From: Prevotella fusca JCM 17724
GTDB taxonomy: Bacteria > Bacteroidota > Bacteroidia > Bacteroidales > Bacteroidaceae
Assembly: GCF_001262015.1 (NCBI RefSeq)
Contig: NZ_CP012074.1
Span: forward strand, 1,012,501 to 1,076,500
DNA length: 64,000 nt
Direction of reading: 5' to 3'
The position numbers and the translations under genes were made by a program. Shown here in pieces: positions 9,701 through 17,133 of the stretch (the stretch's first letter is position 1; every line of letters starts with the position of its first letter). The notes under the pieces are model-generated. The model had not been told where the DNA came from. It did not search any database and was given only the letters and a program-made list of their open reading frames with translations.

Positions 9701-10477
9701 GTCCGTTATGGTCAGCTTTTCCAGTCGGAGAAAGCACAACTGCAGAACTCTCTCTTCGGAGGCATGGATGCTGTCGATGTAGTTCATCCTGTTGCACCGA
9801 AGGCTGAGAAGTGGCCGGCAATAGAGAAACTGAACAAAGAGCGTGAACTGGTAGGTATCTATCTGTCTGCCCATCCGCTTGACGAATACAGTATTGTGCT
9901 GAACAACATGTGCAATACCCATTGTTCCAATATTGGGCGCAACACTGACATGACAGAACTGTCAAAGATTGACGAAGTAACATTCGGCGGTATCGTCACC
10001 GCTGTCAACGAGCGTTTCTCGCAGAAGACAGGAAAACCGTTTGGCTTTGTCACGATAGAAGACTTTGAAGGAACTGGCGAGCTTGCACTCTTCGGTGACG
10101 ACTGGGCACGATGGAACAACCTCTTGAAGATGAACTATACCATATATATAACGGCAAAGTGCCAGCCCCGTTACCGCAACAACCCAACGATGCTGGAGCT
10201 GAAGGTGCAGAATGTTGAACAGCTCTACGACGTGAAGGCACACCGTCTGGAGAAGTTCACCATATCAGTCGACGCCTCAGCGATGGACGAGGCTTTGGTA
10301 TCAGAGTTGTCAACGGTCGTGGAAGAACATGAAGGAAACACGCAGCTCTATATACAGCTGCGCACACCTGACAACACGACAGTGATGCTGAGAAGCCGTA
10401 ACAGAGGTGTGAACGTTGACCGCAAACTGATTGACTTCATCACAGCCAATGAGAAGATGGAGTTCCATATCAATTAA
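6758..10477 (+). CDS. dnaE: DNA polymerase III subunit alpha
   Basis: The 1,239-residue replicative polymerase begins MEDYVHLHVHTNYSILDG, the start of the PHP domain (metal-binding HxH, then ITDHG). The palm carries the catalytic aspartates in PDIDTDFDDDGR near residue 471, and the third acidic site is in YRPGPMDYIPDFIKRKHD near residue 722. The GPGRGSAAGS loop, FNKSHATCYSWVAYQTAYMK and a C-terminal OB fold (VTFGGIVTAVNERFSQK) follow in family order. The longer ORF from 6641 is rejected because it starts before the promoter and adds nothing conserved. It synthesises the leading and lagging strands at the fork. Confidence 0.96.
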   Translation: MEDYVHLHVHTNYSILDGQSKVTRLVDKAVADGMRGMAITDHGVMFGIKEFSDYCAKVNKGRKEKGEEPFKPIFGCEMYVARRTMHDKDKSMRDNSGYHLIVLAKNYQGYKNLIKLVSNAWVDGYYYRPRTDREQLEKYHEGLIVCTACIAGEVPNKIIHDDIEGAREACEWYHRVFGDDYYLELQRHEVKDPTLMANREAYPLQQKANKVLLQFAKEYGIKVVCTNDCHFEDKETAEAHDHLLCLSTNEDLDDPKRMRYSKQEWFKTQAEMNEIFSDIPEAMTNTLEILDKVETYSIDHGPIMPFFPIPEDFGTEEEWEKKFSEEDLYKEFTTDENGENPLSNEEGKKVIERLGGYEKIYRIKFEADYLAKLAYDGAKKLYGEPLSDEVESRIRFELHVMKTMGFPGYFLIVQDFINAAREELGVMVGPGRGSAAGSVVAYCLGITLIDPLKYDLLFERFLNPDRVNLPDIDTDFDDDGRGRVLQWVMDKYGHENCAHIITYSTMATKNSIKDVARVEKLPLDVSNALCKAIPERLPDGMKMNLTNAIKCTPQLQDAEVSEDIRERNTIKYAKMLEGTVRGTGIHACGFIICRNPIDDWVPVSTATDPDFPEKKVPVTQYDGHVIESTGLIKMDFLGLKTLSELKEACKVVKQTRGDIIDLEKIPIDDELTYQLYQRGQTVGTFQFESAGMQKYLRELHPTVFEDLIAMNALYRPGPMDYIPDFIKRKHDPALVKYDIPCMEKYLKDTYGITVYQEQVMLLSRQLANFTRGESDALRKAMGKKKKAIVDKMKPKFIKQGQENGHDPQILEKIWSDWEKFASYAFNKSHATCYSWVAYQTAYMKAHYPAEYMAALMTRRFSQITEITKLMEECKALKIATLGPDVNESQIGFGVNKNGEIRFGLSAIKGMGASAAESIVREREENGPYKDIYDFAERVDLSNVNRKAFESLAYSGGFDSFGLQREQYFAVTGKGDLFLDTIVRYGQLFQSEKAQLQNSLFGGMDAVDVVHPVAPKAEKWPAIEKLNKERELVGIYLSAHPLDEYSIVLNNMCNTHCSNIGRNTDMTELSKIDEVTFGGIVTAVNERFSQKTGKPFGFVTIEDFEGTGELALFGDDWARWNNLLKMNYTIYITAKCQPRYRNNPTMLELKVQNVEQLYDVKAHRLEKFTISVDASAMDEALVSELSTVVEEHEGNTQLYIQLRTPDNTTVMLRSRNRGVNVDRKLIDFITANEKMEFHIN

Positions 10478-10553
10478 TCAGAAAGTGGCACAGTGTTTGT
10501 CATTAGTACAAGAACAGAAGTAACATTAAACAGAATCATAAAAACAAACAGAC

Positions 10554-10868
10554 ATGGAAGTAGTAATTACAACCGAGAATTTAGAGACTTACAAGAATGG
10601 CGAGTTGCCATTGGTAGTTGATTTGTGGGCAACATGGTGCGGTCCTTGCAAAATGATCGGTCCTATCATCTCAGAACTTGCTGAGGAATATGACGGCAAG
10701 ATAGTTGTTGGTAAGTGTGATGTTGAGGAGAATGACGATGTAGCCATCGACTTCGGCGTGCGCAACATTCCGACTATCCTCTTCTTCAAGAACGGCGAAC
10801 TGGTCGACAAGTTTGTTGGTGCAGCGTCAAAGGAGGTTCTCAACGAGAAGTTCAAGGCATTGCTGTAA
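10554..10868 (+). CDS. trxA: Thioredoxin
   Basis: The 104-residue thioredoxin has the active site WCGPC (residues 28-32) and the cis-proline loop RNIPTILFF. It is a cytoplasmic disulfide reductase supplying electrons to, among others, ribonucleotide reductase and DsbD-type membrane proteins. It lies 76 bases after dnaE and ends before a strong terminator. Confidence 0.95.
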   Translation: MEVVITTENLETYKNGELPLVVDLWATWCGPCKMIGPIISELAEEYDGKIVVGKCDVEENDDVAIDFGVRNIPTILFFKNGELVDKFVGAASKEVLNEKFKALL

Positions 10869-10887
10869 ACCTGCCCTTGACATAAAC

Positions 10888-10934
10888 AAAGCCATATCAG
10901 ACAGTCCTCCAACAGGACTTCTGATATGGCTTTT
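10888..10934 (+). terminator. Terminator after trxA
   Basis: AAAGCCATATCAGA pairs with TCTGATATGGCTTTT around an inner AGTCCT/AGGACT stem, 20 bases after the trxA stop codon. Confidence 0.85.
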
Positions 10935-10984
10935 GTCGTATATTTTCATCTCAAGAAAACTCATCAGACGATGAATTGCACTCT

Positions 10985-11067
10985 AATCAGGCACTGATTG
11001 ACATCCAAAAGGTGCTTAATTGGAGTCTGACTAAGGCTTAACTGAAACCCAACTAAGCACCTTTTTC
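10985..11067. repeat. AGGTGCTTA palindromic repeat family, copy 1
   Basis: AAAAGGTGCTTAATTGG pairs with CCAACTAAGCACCTTTTT, with TAAGGCTTAACTG between the arms. A related half (AATCAGGCACTGATTGACATCC) precedes it. Copies occur at 16889, 22428 and 42390. Confidence 0.8.
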
Positions 11068-11316
11068 TACACACCCTTACAACCAACTGATTTCATGACA
11101 GTTACCAACTCGAATACAAAAGCTGTTTTATCCCTGTTTCAAACAAGAAAAGTACAGAAAAATGTAAGGATATTTCAGAAGACACAAACGGTTATACAGT
11201 CCTCGCTCCTATTGATAAAGAAAGAAATAGTAGCGATTCCATTATATGCTTATAAGCACCATATCAATCCTGACAGGTATCAGGCATATCACATAGTTTT
11301 GGCTTTACAAGACATG

Positions 11317-11352
11317 AAAAAAGGCATTCTCGCTATGAGAATGCCTTTTTAG
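11317..11352 (-). terminator. Terminator of coiled-coil lipoprotein gene
   Basis: AAAAAGGCATTCTC and GAGAATGCCTTTTT form a near-perfect stem with U tracts on both strands, 17 bases past the stop codon of the minus-strand gene. Confidence 0.85.
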
Positions 11353-11368
11353 ATTTCGCGTCTGATGA

Positions 11369-12283
11369 TTATCGAACCTGGATAACCAGATATTTGCTTG
11401 TGCTCCAGAAGGTCTGCGGATCTGTGATACGGAGGACATACTGTCCGTTTGTATCAGTTGACAGCGTGTAACTGTTGCCCGGATGAGCCGTCAACAGATG
11501 AGCACTCTTGCTGTAGAGCTTGATTTCCTTGCTGACACGAATATCAATCTTGGTGAAGTAACCCTTGTTGAAAGCTCCCTGCAAAACCTTTCCGTTCTCA
11601 AGGATACGCTGTGCCTTCAGCTCGCTCTTTGTACCGAACACATACCATCCGGTATTCAACTGCTTGTCCTGCGTATTGATGGTTTCAGTCTTCTGGACGT
11701 TCTCCGTCTGGAGATTCTCTTTCTCTTTGGTAAGATTTTCCTTCTCTGTAGTAAGTTTCTCCTTGTCAGTCTTCAGATTGACAACATCCGTATTCAGTCC
11801 GGAGATGGTCTCATCAAGCTCCTTGATATGGATATTCTTCGACTCCAGTTCAGCACGCAACTGCTTCAATTCTGACTCCTTGATCCTCAATTGAGTGGTC
11901 AGTCTGCCGAGAGTCTCCTTCATTGCATCACCCTTGAAGCCCGTCTCGCGCAACTGCTGCTGCAGTTTCTTGATGAGTTCACGGTTTTCCTGCATGCGCT
12001 GGGCAATAAACTGGATATTCTCCTTGACCTGTTCTGCCTTGTTAGTACGCTCACCATCCTTCGCAATGGTCACACGGTTCTCTGCCTCATTGATGGCAGC
12101 AAATCCCTGCTGAATATCGTTCAGCGTACCCATCAGGTCATTAATCTCATTATCTCGGGCACTGATGATATTGCGCAATGAATCACTTTTTATCTCGTCT
12201 GGATTAAGAGCCGATTTCTTGTCTTGATTGCAGGATGCCAGTGTAAGTACTCCACATACTGCGATTAATAATAGTTTCTTCAT
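11369..12283 (-). CDS. Coiled-coil lipoprotein of unknown function
   Basis: The 304-residue protein starts MKKLLLIAVCGVLTLASC, a lipoprotein signal with the acylated cysteine at residue 18. Residues 35-205 are rich in Glu, Lys, Leu and Asn, with heptad-like spacing (LRAELESKNIHIKELDE, then repeated LTTEKENL/LTKEKENL units), so a long coiled coil is likely. The C-terminal 100 residues look like a compact beta-rich domain (WYVFGTKSELKAQRILENG...LVIQV). I recognise no named family. It would sit on the periplasmic or outer-membrane face as an envelope spacer or scaffold; that role is inferred from shape only. The stop is 4 bases from the rsmI start side of the next gene on the same strand. Confidence 0.8.
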   Translation of the reverse strand: MKKLLLIAVCGVLTLASCNQDKKSALNPDEIKSDSLRNIISARDNEINDLMGTLNDIQQGFAAINEAENRVTIAKDGERTNKAEQVKENIQFIAQRMQENRELIKKLQQQLRETGFKGDAMKETLGRLTTQLRIKESELKQLRAELESKNIHIKELDETISGLNTDVVNLKTDKEKLTTEKENLTKEKENLQTENVQKTETINTQDKQLNTGWYVFGTKSELKAQRILENGKVLQGAFNKGYFTKIDIRVSKEIKLYSKSAHLLTAHPGNSYTLSTDTNGQYVLRITDPQTFWSTSKYLVIQVR

Positions 12284-12286
12284 ACG

Positions 12287-13003
12287 TTATAAATTTTTAT
12301 CTGTTTGTTTCTTCCTGTCGGAAGACTTAACTCTTTCCTTTCCAGCTACCACAATGACGAACTCGCCGCGTGGCTCTGTCTCTTTGAAATGGGCTATTAC
12401 CTCCGTCAGCGTTCCCCGGACACTCTCCTCATGCAGCTTTGAAATCTCACGGCAACAGCTTACCTGTCGGTCGGCACCGAACACTTCTGCGAACTGTTCC
12501 AATGTCTTCACTACCCTGTAAGGCGATTCGTAGAAGACCATTGTACGTGTTTCCTCGGCTAAACTTTCCAGATGAGTCTTGCGTCCTTTCTTCTGAGGCA
12601 GGAAACCTTCAAAGCAGAAACGGTCGCAAGGCAAGCCACTCGACACGAGTGCAGGCACGAAAGCCGTTGCTCCGGGAAGAGTCTGGACGGTTATTCCGTT
12701 AGCTGCAGCCTCACGGGCGAGGAAGAAACCAGGGTCGCTGATACCCGGTGTTCCCGCATCTGAGATAAGAGCAACCGTCTCTCCAGCCTTCAGTCTGTTG
12801 ACAATGCCAGCAGAGCTTGCATGCTCATTGAACTTATGATGAGACATAAGTCGGTTCTTAATCTCAAAATGTTTCAACAGAATACCCGATGTCCGGGTAT
12901 CTTCACACAAAATCAAATCAGCCTCCTTGAGGATTCTGATGGCACGGAGCGTCATGTCCTCCATGTTTCCAACTGGTGTCGGTACGAGATATAGTATTCC
13001 CAT
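12287..13003 (-). CDS. rsmI: 16S rRNA C1402 ribose 2'-O-methyltransferase
   Basis: The 238-residue protein starts MGILYLVPTPVGN, the standard beginning of RsmI. A longer frame from 13042 is rejected because the promoter box lies at 13013-13020. Family motifs include LCEDTRTSGILLKHF, ISDAGTPGISDPG (SAM binding, near residues 78-90) and FYESPYR. It methylates the ribose of cytidine 1402 in the 30S decoding centre using SAM. The next gene on the strand is the coiled-coil lipoprotein, 3 bases away, so both are probably co-transcribed. Confidence 0.94.
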   Translation of the reverse strand: MGILYLVPTPVGNMEDMTLRAIRILKEADLILCEDTRTSGILLKHFEIKNRLMSHHKFNEHASSAGIVNRLKAGETVALISDAGTPGISDPGFFLAREAAANGITVQTLPGATAFVPALVSSGLPCDRFCFEGFLPQKKGRKTHLESLAEETRTMVFYESPYRVVKTLEQFAEVFGADRQVSCCREISKLHEESVRGTLTEVIAHFKETEPRGEFVIVVAGKERVKSSDRKKQTDKNL

Positions 13004-13012
13004 TATAGGTTG

Positions 13013-13043
13013 CAAATGTAAAGTAAATGAACAGAAAGACAAA
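13013..13043 (-). promoter_or_regulatory. Promoter of rsmI, very short leader
   Basis: Minus-strand TTTG (13043-13040), 19-base spacer and TACATTTG (13020-13013) match the consensus perfectly. The box ends only 9 bases before the ATG at 13003, predicting a leader of about 5 bases. Confidence 0.8.
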
Positions 13044-13304
13044 ATAAATTAGCTTTTTTTACATAACAATCATTTCCGTTTGCAAGGAAAAAGGGACATC
13101 GTGTTTAGGAGCTTACATGAAGTCAAGAGAAGTTATAGAAGCTAAGCAAGTTATAAAGAAAAGGGGATTTCACCCCACCCTATGGACAAGCAGAAAGCTA
13201 AGACGCAGCACTTCTGAATGATATTTCTCACTGGCATTTGCCATACCGTCACTCTTCAGATTTCCACCAAATGCCTTATAAACACCAACTAAACTCCTAT
13301 TAAA

Positions 13305-13436
13305 TCCCCATTGACAGTCTTTAGTTTCCTACAGAACACCCGCAAAAACCCAACTGACGGTCTTTAGTCCTCAAATAAAAACAAGTTTAAAGACTATTGA
13401 CAGCCTTTAACTCCCCACTAACTTCCTACGGAACAC
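13305..13436. repeat. 43-bp-period repeat upstream of tdk
   Basis: TGACAGTCTTTAGT, TGACGGTCTTTAGT and TGACAGCCTTTAAC begin at 13312, 13355 and 13398, exactly 43 bases apart. TTCCTACAGAACAC near 13326 recurs as TTCCTACGGAACAC near 13422. Confidence 0.7.
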
Positions 13437-13465
13437 ACTCCCTCAATAACTTTTAACGCTTAACG

Positions 13466-13497
13466 TTTACCTATTCTTCCTAAAATATATATCTTTG
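13466..13497 (+). promoter_or_regulatory. Promoter of tdk, overlapping the start
   Basis: TTTA (13466-13469), 20-base spacer and TATCTTTG (13490-13497) match the consensus. The box ends 2 bases before the ATG at 13500, so the transcript probably begins within or just before the coding start. Confidence 0.7.
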
Positions 13498-13499
13498 CA

Positions 13500-14105
13500 A
13501 TGATTATGACAAAGATAGACAATCTTAACGGTGAAAGACGTCGACAAGGACGCATTGAGGTAATTTGTGGAAGTATGTTCTCTGGCAAGACCGAAGAACT
13601 CATCCGACGTATGAAACGAGCAAAGTTTGCAAAACAGAAGGTGGAGATATTCAAACCTTCCATTGACACACGCTACTCGGATGAGGATGTAGTCAGCCAT
13701 GACCAGAACACTATTCATTCCACACCTATTGACTCGTCCGGCAACATCCTTCTTCTTGCATCCGACATTGATGTCGTGGGCATTGACGAGGCACAGTTTC
13801 TGGACGAAGGACTTACTGCCGTCTGCAACCAGCTGGCTAACAACGGCATCCGTGTCATCATTGCCGGACTTGACATGGACTACAAAGGCGTTCCTTTCGG
13901 ACCTATTCCTGCCCTCTGTGCCATTGCCGACGAGGTGACAAAGGTACATGCCATCTGCGTGAAGTGCGGCTCATTGGCTTACGTGAGCCATCGCCTCATT
14001 GACGACGAACGCCGTGTCATGCTCGGCGAACAGCAGGAATACGAACCTTTATGCCGTGAATGCTACCAGAAGGCAACACAGAAAGAAGAAAACAACAAAG
14101 ATTAA
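13500..14105 (+). CDS. tdk: Thymidine kinase
   Basis: The protein of 199-201 residues has the P-loop GSMFSGKT (near residues 26-33), the acidic motif [13 protein letters not shown], the lasso-domain glycines ([13 protein letters not shown]) and four zinc-type cysteines (CVKCG and CRECY). It phosphorylates thymidine with ATP in the salvage pathway. ATG at 13500 and at 13506 are both possible. The -7 promoter box ends at 13497, so the start at 13506 on a leaderless or nearly leaderless message is more likely. Confidence 0.95.
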   Translation: MIMTKIDNLNGERRRQGRIEVICGSMFSGKTEELIRRMKRAKFAKQKVEIFKPSIDTRYSDEDVVSHDQNTIHSTPIDSSGNILLLASDIDVVGIDEAQFLDEGLTAVCNQLANNGIRVIIAGLDMDYKGVPFGPIPALCAIADEVTKVHAICVKCGSLAYVSHRLIDDERRVMLGEQQEYEPLCRECYQKATQKEENNKD

Positions 14106-14112
14106 TACGCTT

Positions 14113-15237
14113 ATGCGCCAGACAATTACTTTCGACAAGTTCATACGCTGGACATTGATTGCACTTGCCGTCATAACAGTCGGCTTTATCATCAATGCTC
14201 TCTCGGGGGTGCTTTTACCTTTCTTTATAGCATGGCTGCTTGCCTACCTCCTCTATCCTATCGTGAAATTCGTACAATACAAACTTCACGTACCAGGCAG
14301 GGCGTTGAGCATTATCATTACCCTTGTATTTGTCACTGCCATCTTCGCCGGCATCTTCTACTTCATCGTTCCGCCAATGATAAACCAGGTTGACAGGTTC
14401 ATGTATATCGTCAACCGTTATCTACATGAGACCACTCACTCCAACAACATTGCGACAATGATACAGAAATGGATAATGGAGAACCGCACGGAGATTGAGA
14501 AATTCCTGAAAAGTCCTGACTTCACCGATGCCATCAAGACTGCCATGCCGAAACTTTTCTCAGTAATCGGACAGACGGCAAGCATCGTCATCTCGGTCAT
14601 TGCCTCATGTATCACCTTATTATATATGTTCTTTATCCTGCTTGACTACGAGATACTGACACAGAACTGGATAAAGATTTTCCCGAAGAGGGCACGTCCT
14701 TTCTGGGCAGAACTGGCACAGGACGTAGAGCGTGAGCTGAACAACTATATCCGCGGACAAGGATTGGTTTCACTCTGCATGGGCATACTCTTCTGTATCG
14801 GCTTTACCATCATCGACTTCCCAATGGCTATCGGTATGGGAATCCTTATCGGAATTCTCAACCTTGTGCCTTACCTCCACACCTTTGCACTCATCCCAGC
14901 AGCTTTCCTCTCACTGCTCAAGGCAGCTGATACGGGAGAGAACTTCTGGATAATCTTCGGTATTGCATTGGCTGTATTTGCCATCGTACAGGTGCTTATG
15001 GATATGGTAATAACACCAAAAATCATGGGAAAGGCAATGGGACTGAACCCAGCCATCCTGCTCCTCTCCCTCTCCGTATGGGGTGCTTTGCTGGGCTTCA
15101 TCGGGCTTATCATTGCCTTACCGCTCACCACCCTCATCATAGCTTACTGGCAACGATATGTCACCAAGGAGGGCGACACGGCTGGAGCAGAAGCCATTGC
15201 AGCAGTCACCGGGGAAAAGAAAGAGGATGAAAAATAA
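14113..15237 (+). CDS. AI-2E family transporter (PerM-like permease)
   Basis: The 374-residue membrane protein starts MRQTITFDKFIRW, 7 bases after the tdk stop codon. The longer frame overlapping tdk from 13999 is unconserved. Hydrophobic segments cluster at the N-terminus (ALAVITVGFIINALSGVLLPFFIAWLLAYLLYP) and in the second half. A soluble helical segment lies near residues 95-160, and the conserved DxxxTPKIMGKAMGLNP stretch sits near residue 300. This is the PerM/YdiK/YhhT fold. Members are implicated in AI-2 export or Na+/H+ exchange, so the substrate is not assignable here. Confidence 0.85.
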   Translation: MRQTITFDKFIRWTLIALAVITVGFIINALSGVLLPFFIAWLLAYLLYPIVKFVQYKLHVPGRALSIIITLVFVTAIFAGIFYFIVPPMINQVDRFMYIVNRYLHETTHSNNIATMIQKWIMENRTEIEKFLKSPDFTDAIKTAMPKLFSVIGQTASIVISVIASCITLLYMFFILLDYEILTQNWIKIFPKRARPFWAELAQDVERELNNYIRGQGLVSLCMGILFCIGFTIIDFPMAIGMGILIGILNLVPYLHTFALIPAAFLSLLKAADTGENFWIIFGIALAVFAIVQVLMDMVITPKIMGKAMGLNPAILLLSLSVWGALLGFIGLIIALPLTTLIIAYWQRYVTKEGDTAGAEAIAAVTGEKKEDEK

Positions 15238-15263
15238 ACTAAGACACTATCTATAAAACAAGA

Positions 15264-15304
15264 ACAGGTCACCTTTTCACATGAAAAGGTGACCTGTTTT
15301 TTAT
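15264..15304 (+). terminator. Terminator of tdk-permease operon
   Basis: ACAGGTCACCTTTTCA and TGAAAAGGTGACCTGT form a perfect stem followed by TTTTTT. Confidence 0.93.
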
Positions 15305-15316
15305 GCAATCTACCAC

Positions 15317-15408
15317 TGACACCAGTGGTGTTTACCATGAGCACCATGTGTGTTAAGCCTTAGCACCATGTGTGCTTGACCTTAACACATCGACTGAAGA
15401 TAGAAAAC
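15317..15408. repeat. CACCATTGGTG repeat family, divergent copy
   Basis: CTGACACCAGTGGTGTTTAC is followed by two GCACCATGTGTG units and AACACATCGACTGAA. The order and spacing match the copies at 34450, 42580 (reversed) and 46640, but with more changes. Confidence 0.6.
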
Positions 15409-15500
15409 AGGGGCATTAAGGTCACTATAATAAAGATAGTAAGGCGTTAATGACTAACTAATAGGAGGAAAGGAATTGCCAGACAGCACTTCTATAAAAC

Positions 15501-15544
15501 AAAAAGAGCTCTCCTTTTCTTGTGAAGAGGAGAGCTCTTTTTTA
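15501..15544 (-). terminator. Terminator of manA
   Basis: AAAGAGCTCTCCTTTTC pairs with GAAGAGGAGAGCTCTTT, with T tracts on both sides; it lies 72 bases past the manA stop codon. Confidence 0.9.
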
Positions 15545-15615
15545 TACAACCTGCCACTATTAGCATTTTATCAACACCGTGATAACTCAGCTAAAGCAAT
15601 CTTTAACGTGCCTAT

Positions 15616-16578
15616 TTAAACGTAAGACTCTAAGAACTTAACTGTTCCTGAAACCTTAACAGTTGTTGCTGTAGCTGGAAGGAGTACACTCTCACCTGCA
15701 CGGAAAGAGATTGTATTGCCCTCAGCGTCGGTAATCTCACCCTCACCCTTGAGTCCAACGAAGATAACGAAAGAGTCCAAATCGCTGTAATCAAGTGTCA
15801 TCGTCTCTGTAAGGTCATAGACAGACGTTGTGAAATATGGACAGCTGACAAGCTCTACAGGCTCATTCTGACGTGCCACATACTGTGTGCGATAGTCTGG
15901 ATAGACAGTATAATCAATACACTCAGCCGCTTCCTTCGTATGCAACTGGCGATAATTGCCCTCAGCATCCTGACGCTTGAAGTCGTAGATACGATAGGTC
16001 ACGTCGCTTGTCTCCTGAATCTCTGCCAGGAAACAGCCTGCACCGATAGAATGAATGCGACCTGCTGGCAAGAAGAACACGTCACCTTCCTTTACTGGAT
16101 ACTCAGACAAAGCCTCAGTGATAGTATCATTTTCAACCATCTCCTTGTACTGCTCCGGTGTAATCTGCTGCTTCAAACCGCTGCGAAGAGAAGCATCAGC
16201 ATCACTTTCCATCACATACCACATCTCTGTCTTGCCACGACCCAAGCCCTGTGCCTGTGCCTGCTCGTCAGTTGGATGAACCTGAATAGAAAGCTGCTCA
16301 CGTGCGTCAATAAACTTAACGAGCAGTGGGAACTCATTGCCGAAGCGTGCATAGTTCTCCTTACCTACCAGCTTATCCTTCAACGTGTCAACAAGTTTAT
16401 TCAGCGTCCAGCCTTTGTACTCGCCGTCAGACACAACACTTTCGTTGTCCTTCACACCGGATATTTCCCAGCTTTCGCCCACCTGCTGCTGATCAGAGGT
16501 CAGATGCTTGAAAGGTACTATCTTTTCTCCACCCCAGAGAATTGATTTTAAAAGAGGATTGAACTTGAACATTTCCAT
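15616..16578 (-). CDS. manA: Mannose-6-phosphate isomerase, class I
   Basis: The 320-residue cupin-fold isomerase has the zinc-binding residues in SIQVHPTDEQ, GKTEMWYVM and PAGRIHSIGAG, and an N-terminal LKSILWGG. It interconverts mannose-6-phosphate and fructose-6-phosphate. I start it at MEMFKF (16578); the second Met six bases on is equally possible, and the longer frame from 16650 lacks conservation. A secreted GH5 enzyme with mannanase features is encoded upstream on the same strand, which may point to mannan use, although about 550 bases separate them. Confidence 0.92.
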   Translation of the reverse strand: MEMFKFNPLLKSILWGGEKIVPFKHLTSDQQQVGESWEISGVKDNESVVSDGEYKGWTLNKLVDTLKDKLVGKENYARFGNEFPLLVKFIDAREQLSIQVHPTDEQAQAQGLGRGKTEMWYVMESDADASLRSGLKQQITPEQYKEMVENDTITEALSEYPVKEGDVFFLPAGRIHSIGAGCFLAEIQETSDVTYRIYDFKRQDAEGNYRQLHTKEAAECIDYTVYPDYRTQYVARQNEPVELVSCPYFTTSVYDLTETMTLDYSDLDSFVIFVGLKGEGEITDAEGNTISFRAGESVLLPATATTVKVSGTVKFLESYV

Positions 16579-17133
16579 TTCTTTATTGCTTTTTTGATGT
16601 TTCAAACTTATCGATGATGAAGCCAACACATGACTCCATCCATGCTGCAAAGTTACACTTTATTCCGTACATGACCAAAGATTATAGGGGAAGAAGAAAG
16701 AAGTATCACCCACCTCCTTCCAAAAACGGGGAAAGACATTCCGCCATCTATTGTCGTATCATGTAAAAACAGACTGCGAAATATACTTACAAAAAAAATA
16801 AAGTAACCAAATTTGTAAACCTCAAAAACAGGCTTTCAGACCGGCATCACAACCAACAGGAAATCAAGTGATTACAAAATGGCAAAAGAAAAGGTGCTTA
16901 ATTGCATTGCAACTAAGCACCTTTAAGGCTTCAATTAAGCACTGATTGAACATCAATTAAGGCTTAATCAGGACGCTATTAAGCGTCAGTAAAATTATAA
17001 CCGAGGAATTATCTTTACATAACGGCATCGCTGTCCCGACATTCAGAGCCACAAGAAGCTATTGGCAAGGACAGGTTCATGAAACATAATCCATAGCTTT
17101 GCAGCAGAAAAACGACAGCTCCCAGACACAACG
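16579..17133. other. Intergenic region manA / GH5
   Basis: No gene is visible. The middle holds an AGGTGCTTA-family repeat; the rest is unremarkable. Confidence 0.6.
16889..16990. repeat. AGGTGCTTA palindromic repeat family, copy 2
   Basis: AAAAGGTGCTTAATTGC pairs with GCAACTAAGCACCTTT. It is followed by TCAATTAAGCACTGATTGA, CATCAATTAAGGCTTAATC and a small CGCTATTAAGCG palindrome. The loop is shorter than in copy 1 but the flanking half-unit is the same type. Confidence 0.8.

Larger units (their letters stand above)
10869..11368. other. Convergent intergenic region trxA / lipoprotein
   Basis: It contains the trxA terminator, one copy of the AGGTGCTTA repeat family and the terminator of the lipoprotein gene. 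An 85-codon plus-strand ORF at 11095-11352 runs into that terminator and has no recognisable features, so it is not called. Confidence 0.6.
13004..13499. other. Divergent intergenic region rsmI / tdk
   Basis: No gene is seen. It holds the rsmI promoter at one end, the tdk promoter at the other and a 43-bp-period repeat between them. Confidence 0.6.
15238..15615. other. Convergent intergenic region permease / manA
   Basis: It carries two strong terminators facing each other and a divergent CACCATTGGTG repeat between them. No gene is seen. Confidence 0.7.

Noticed and set aside
11095..11352. 85-codon ORF after trxA
   Set aside because: Ends inside a terminator, has no family features and no promoter box.
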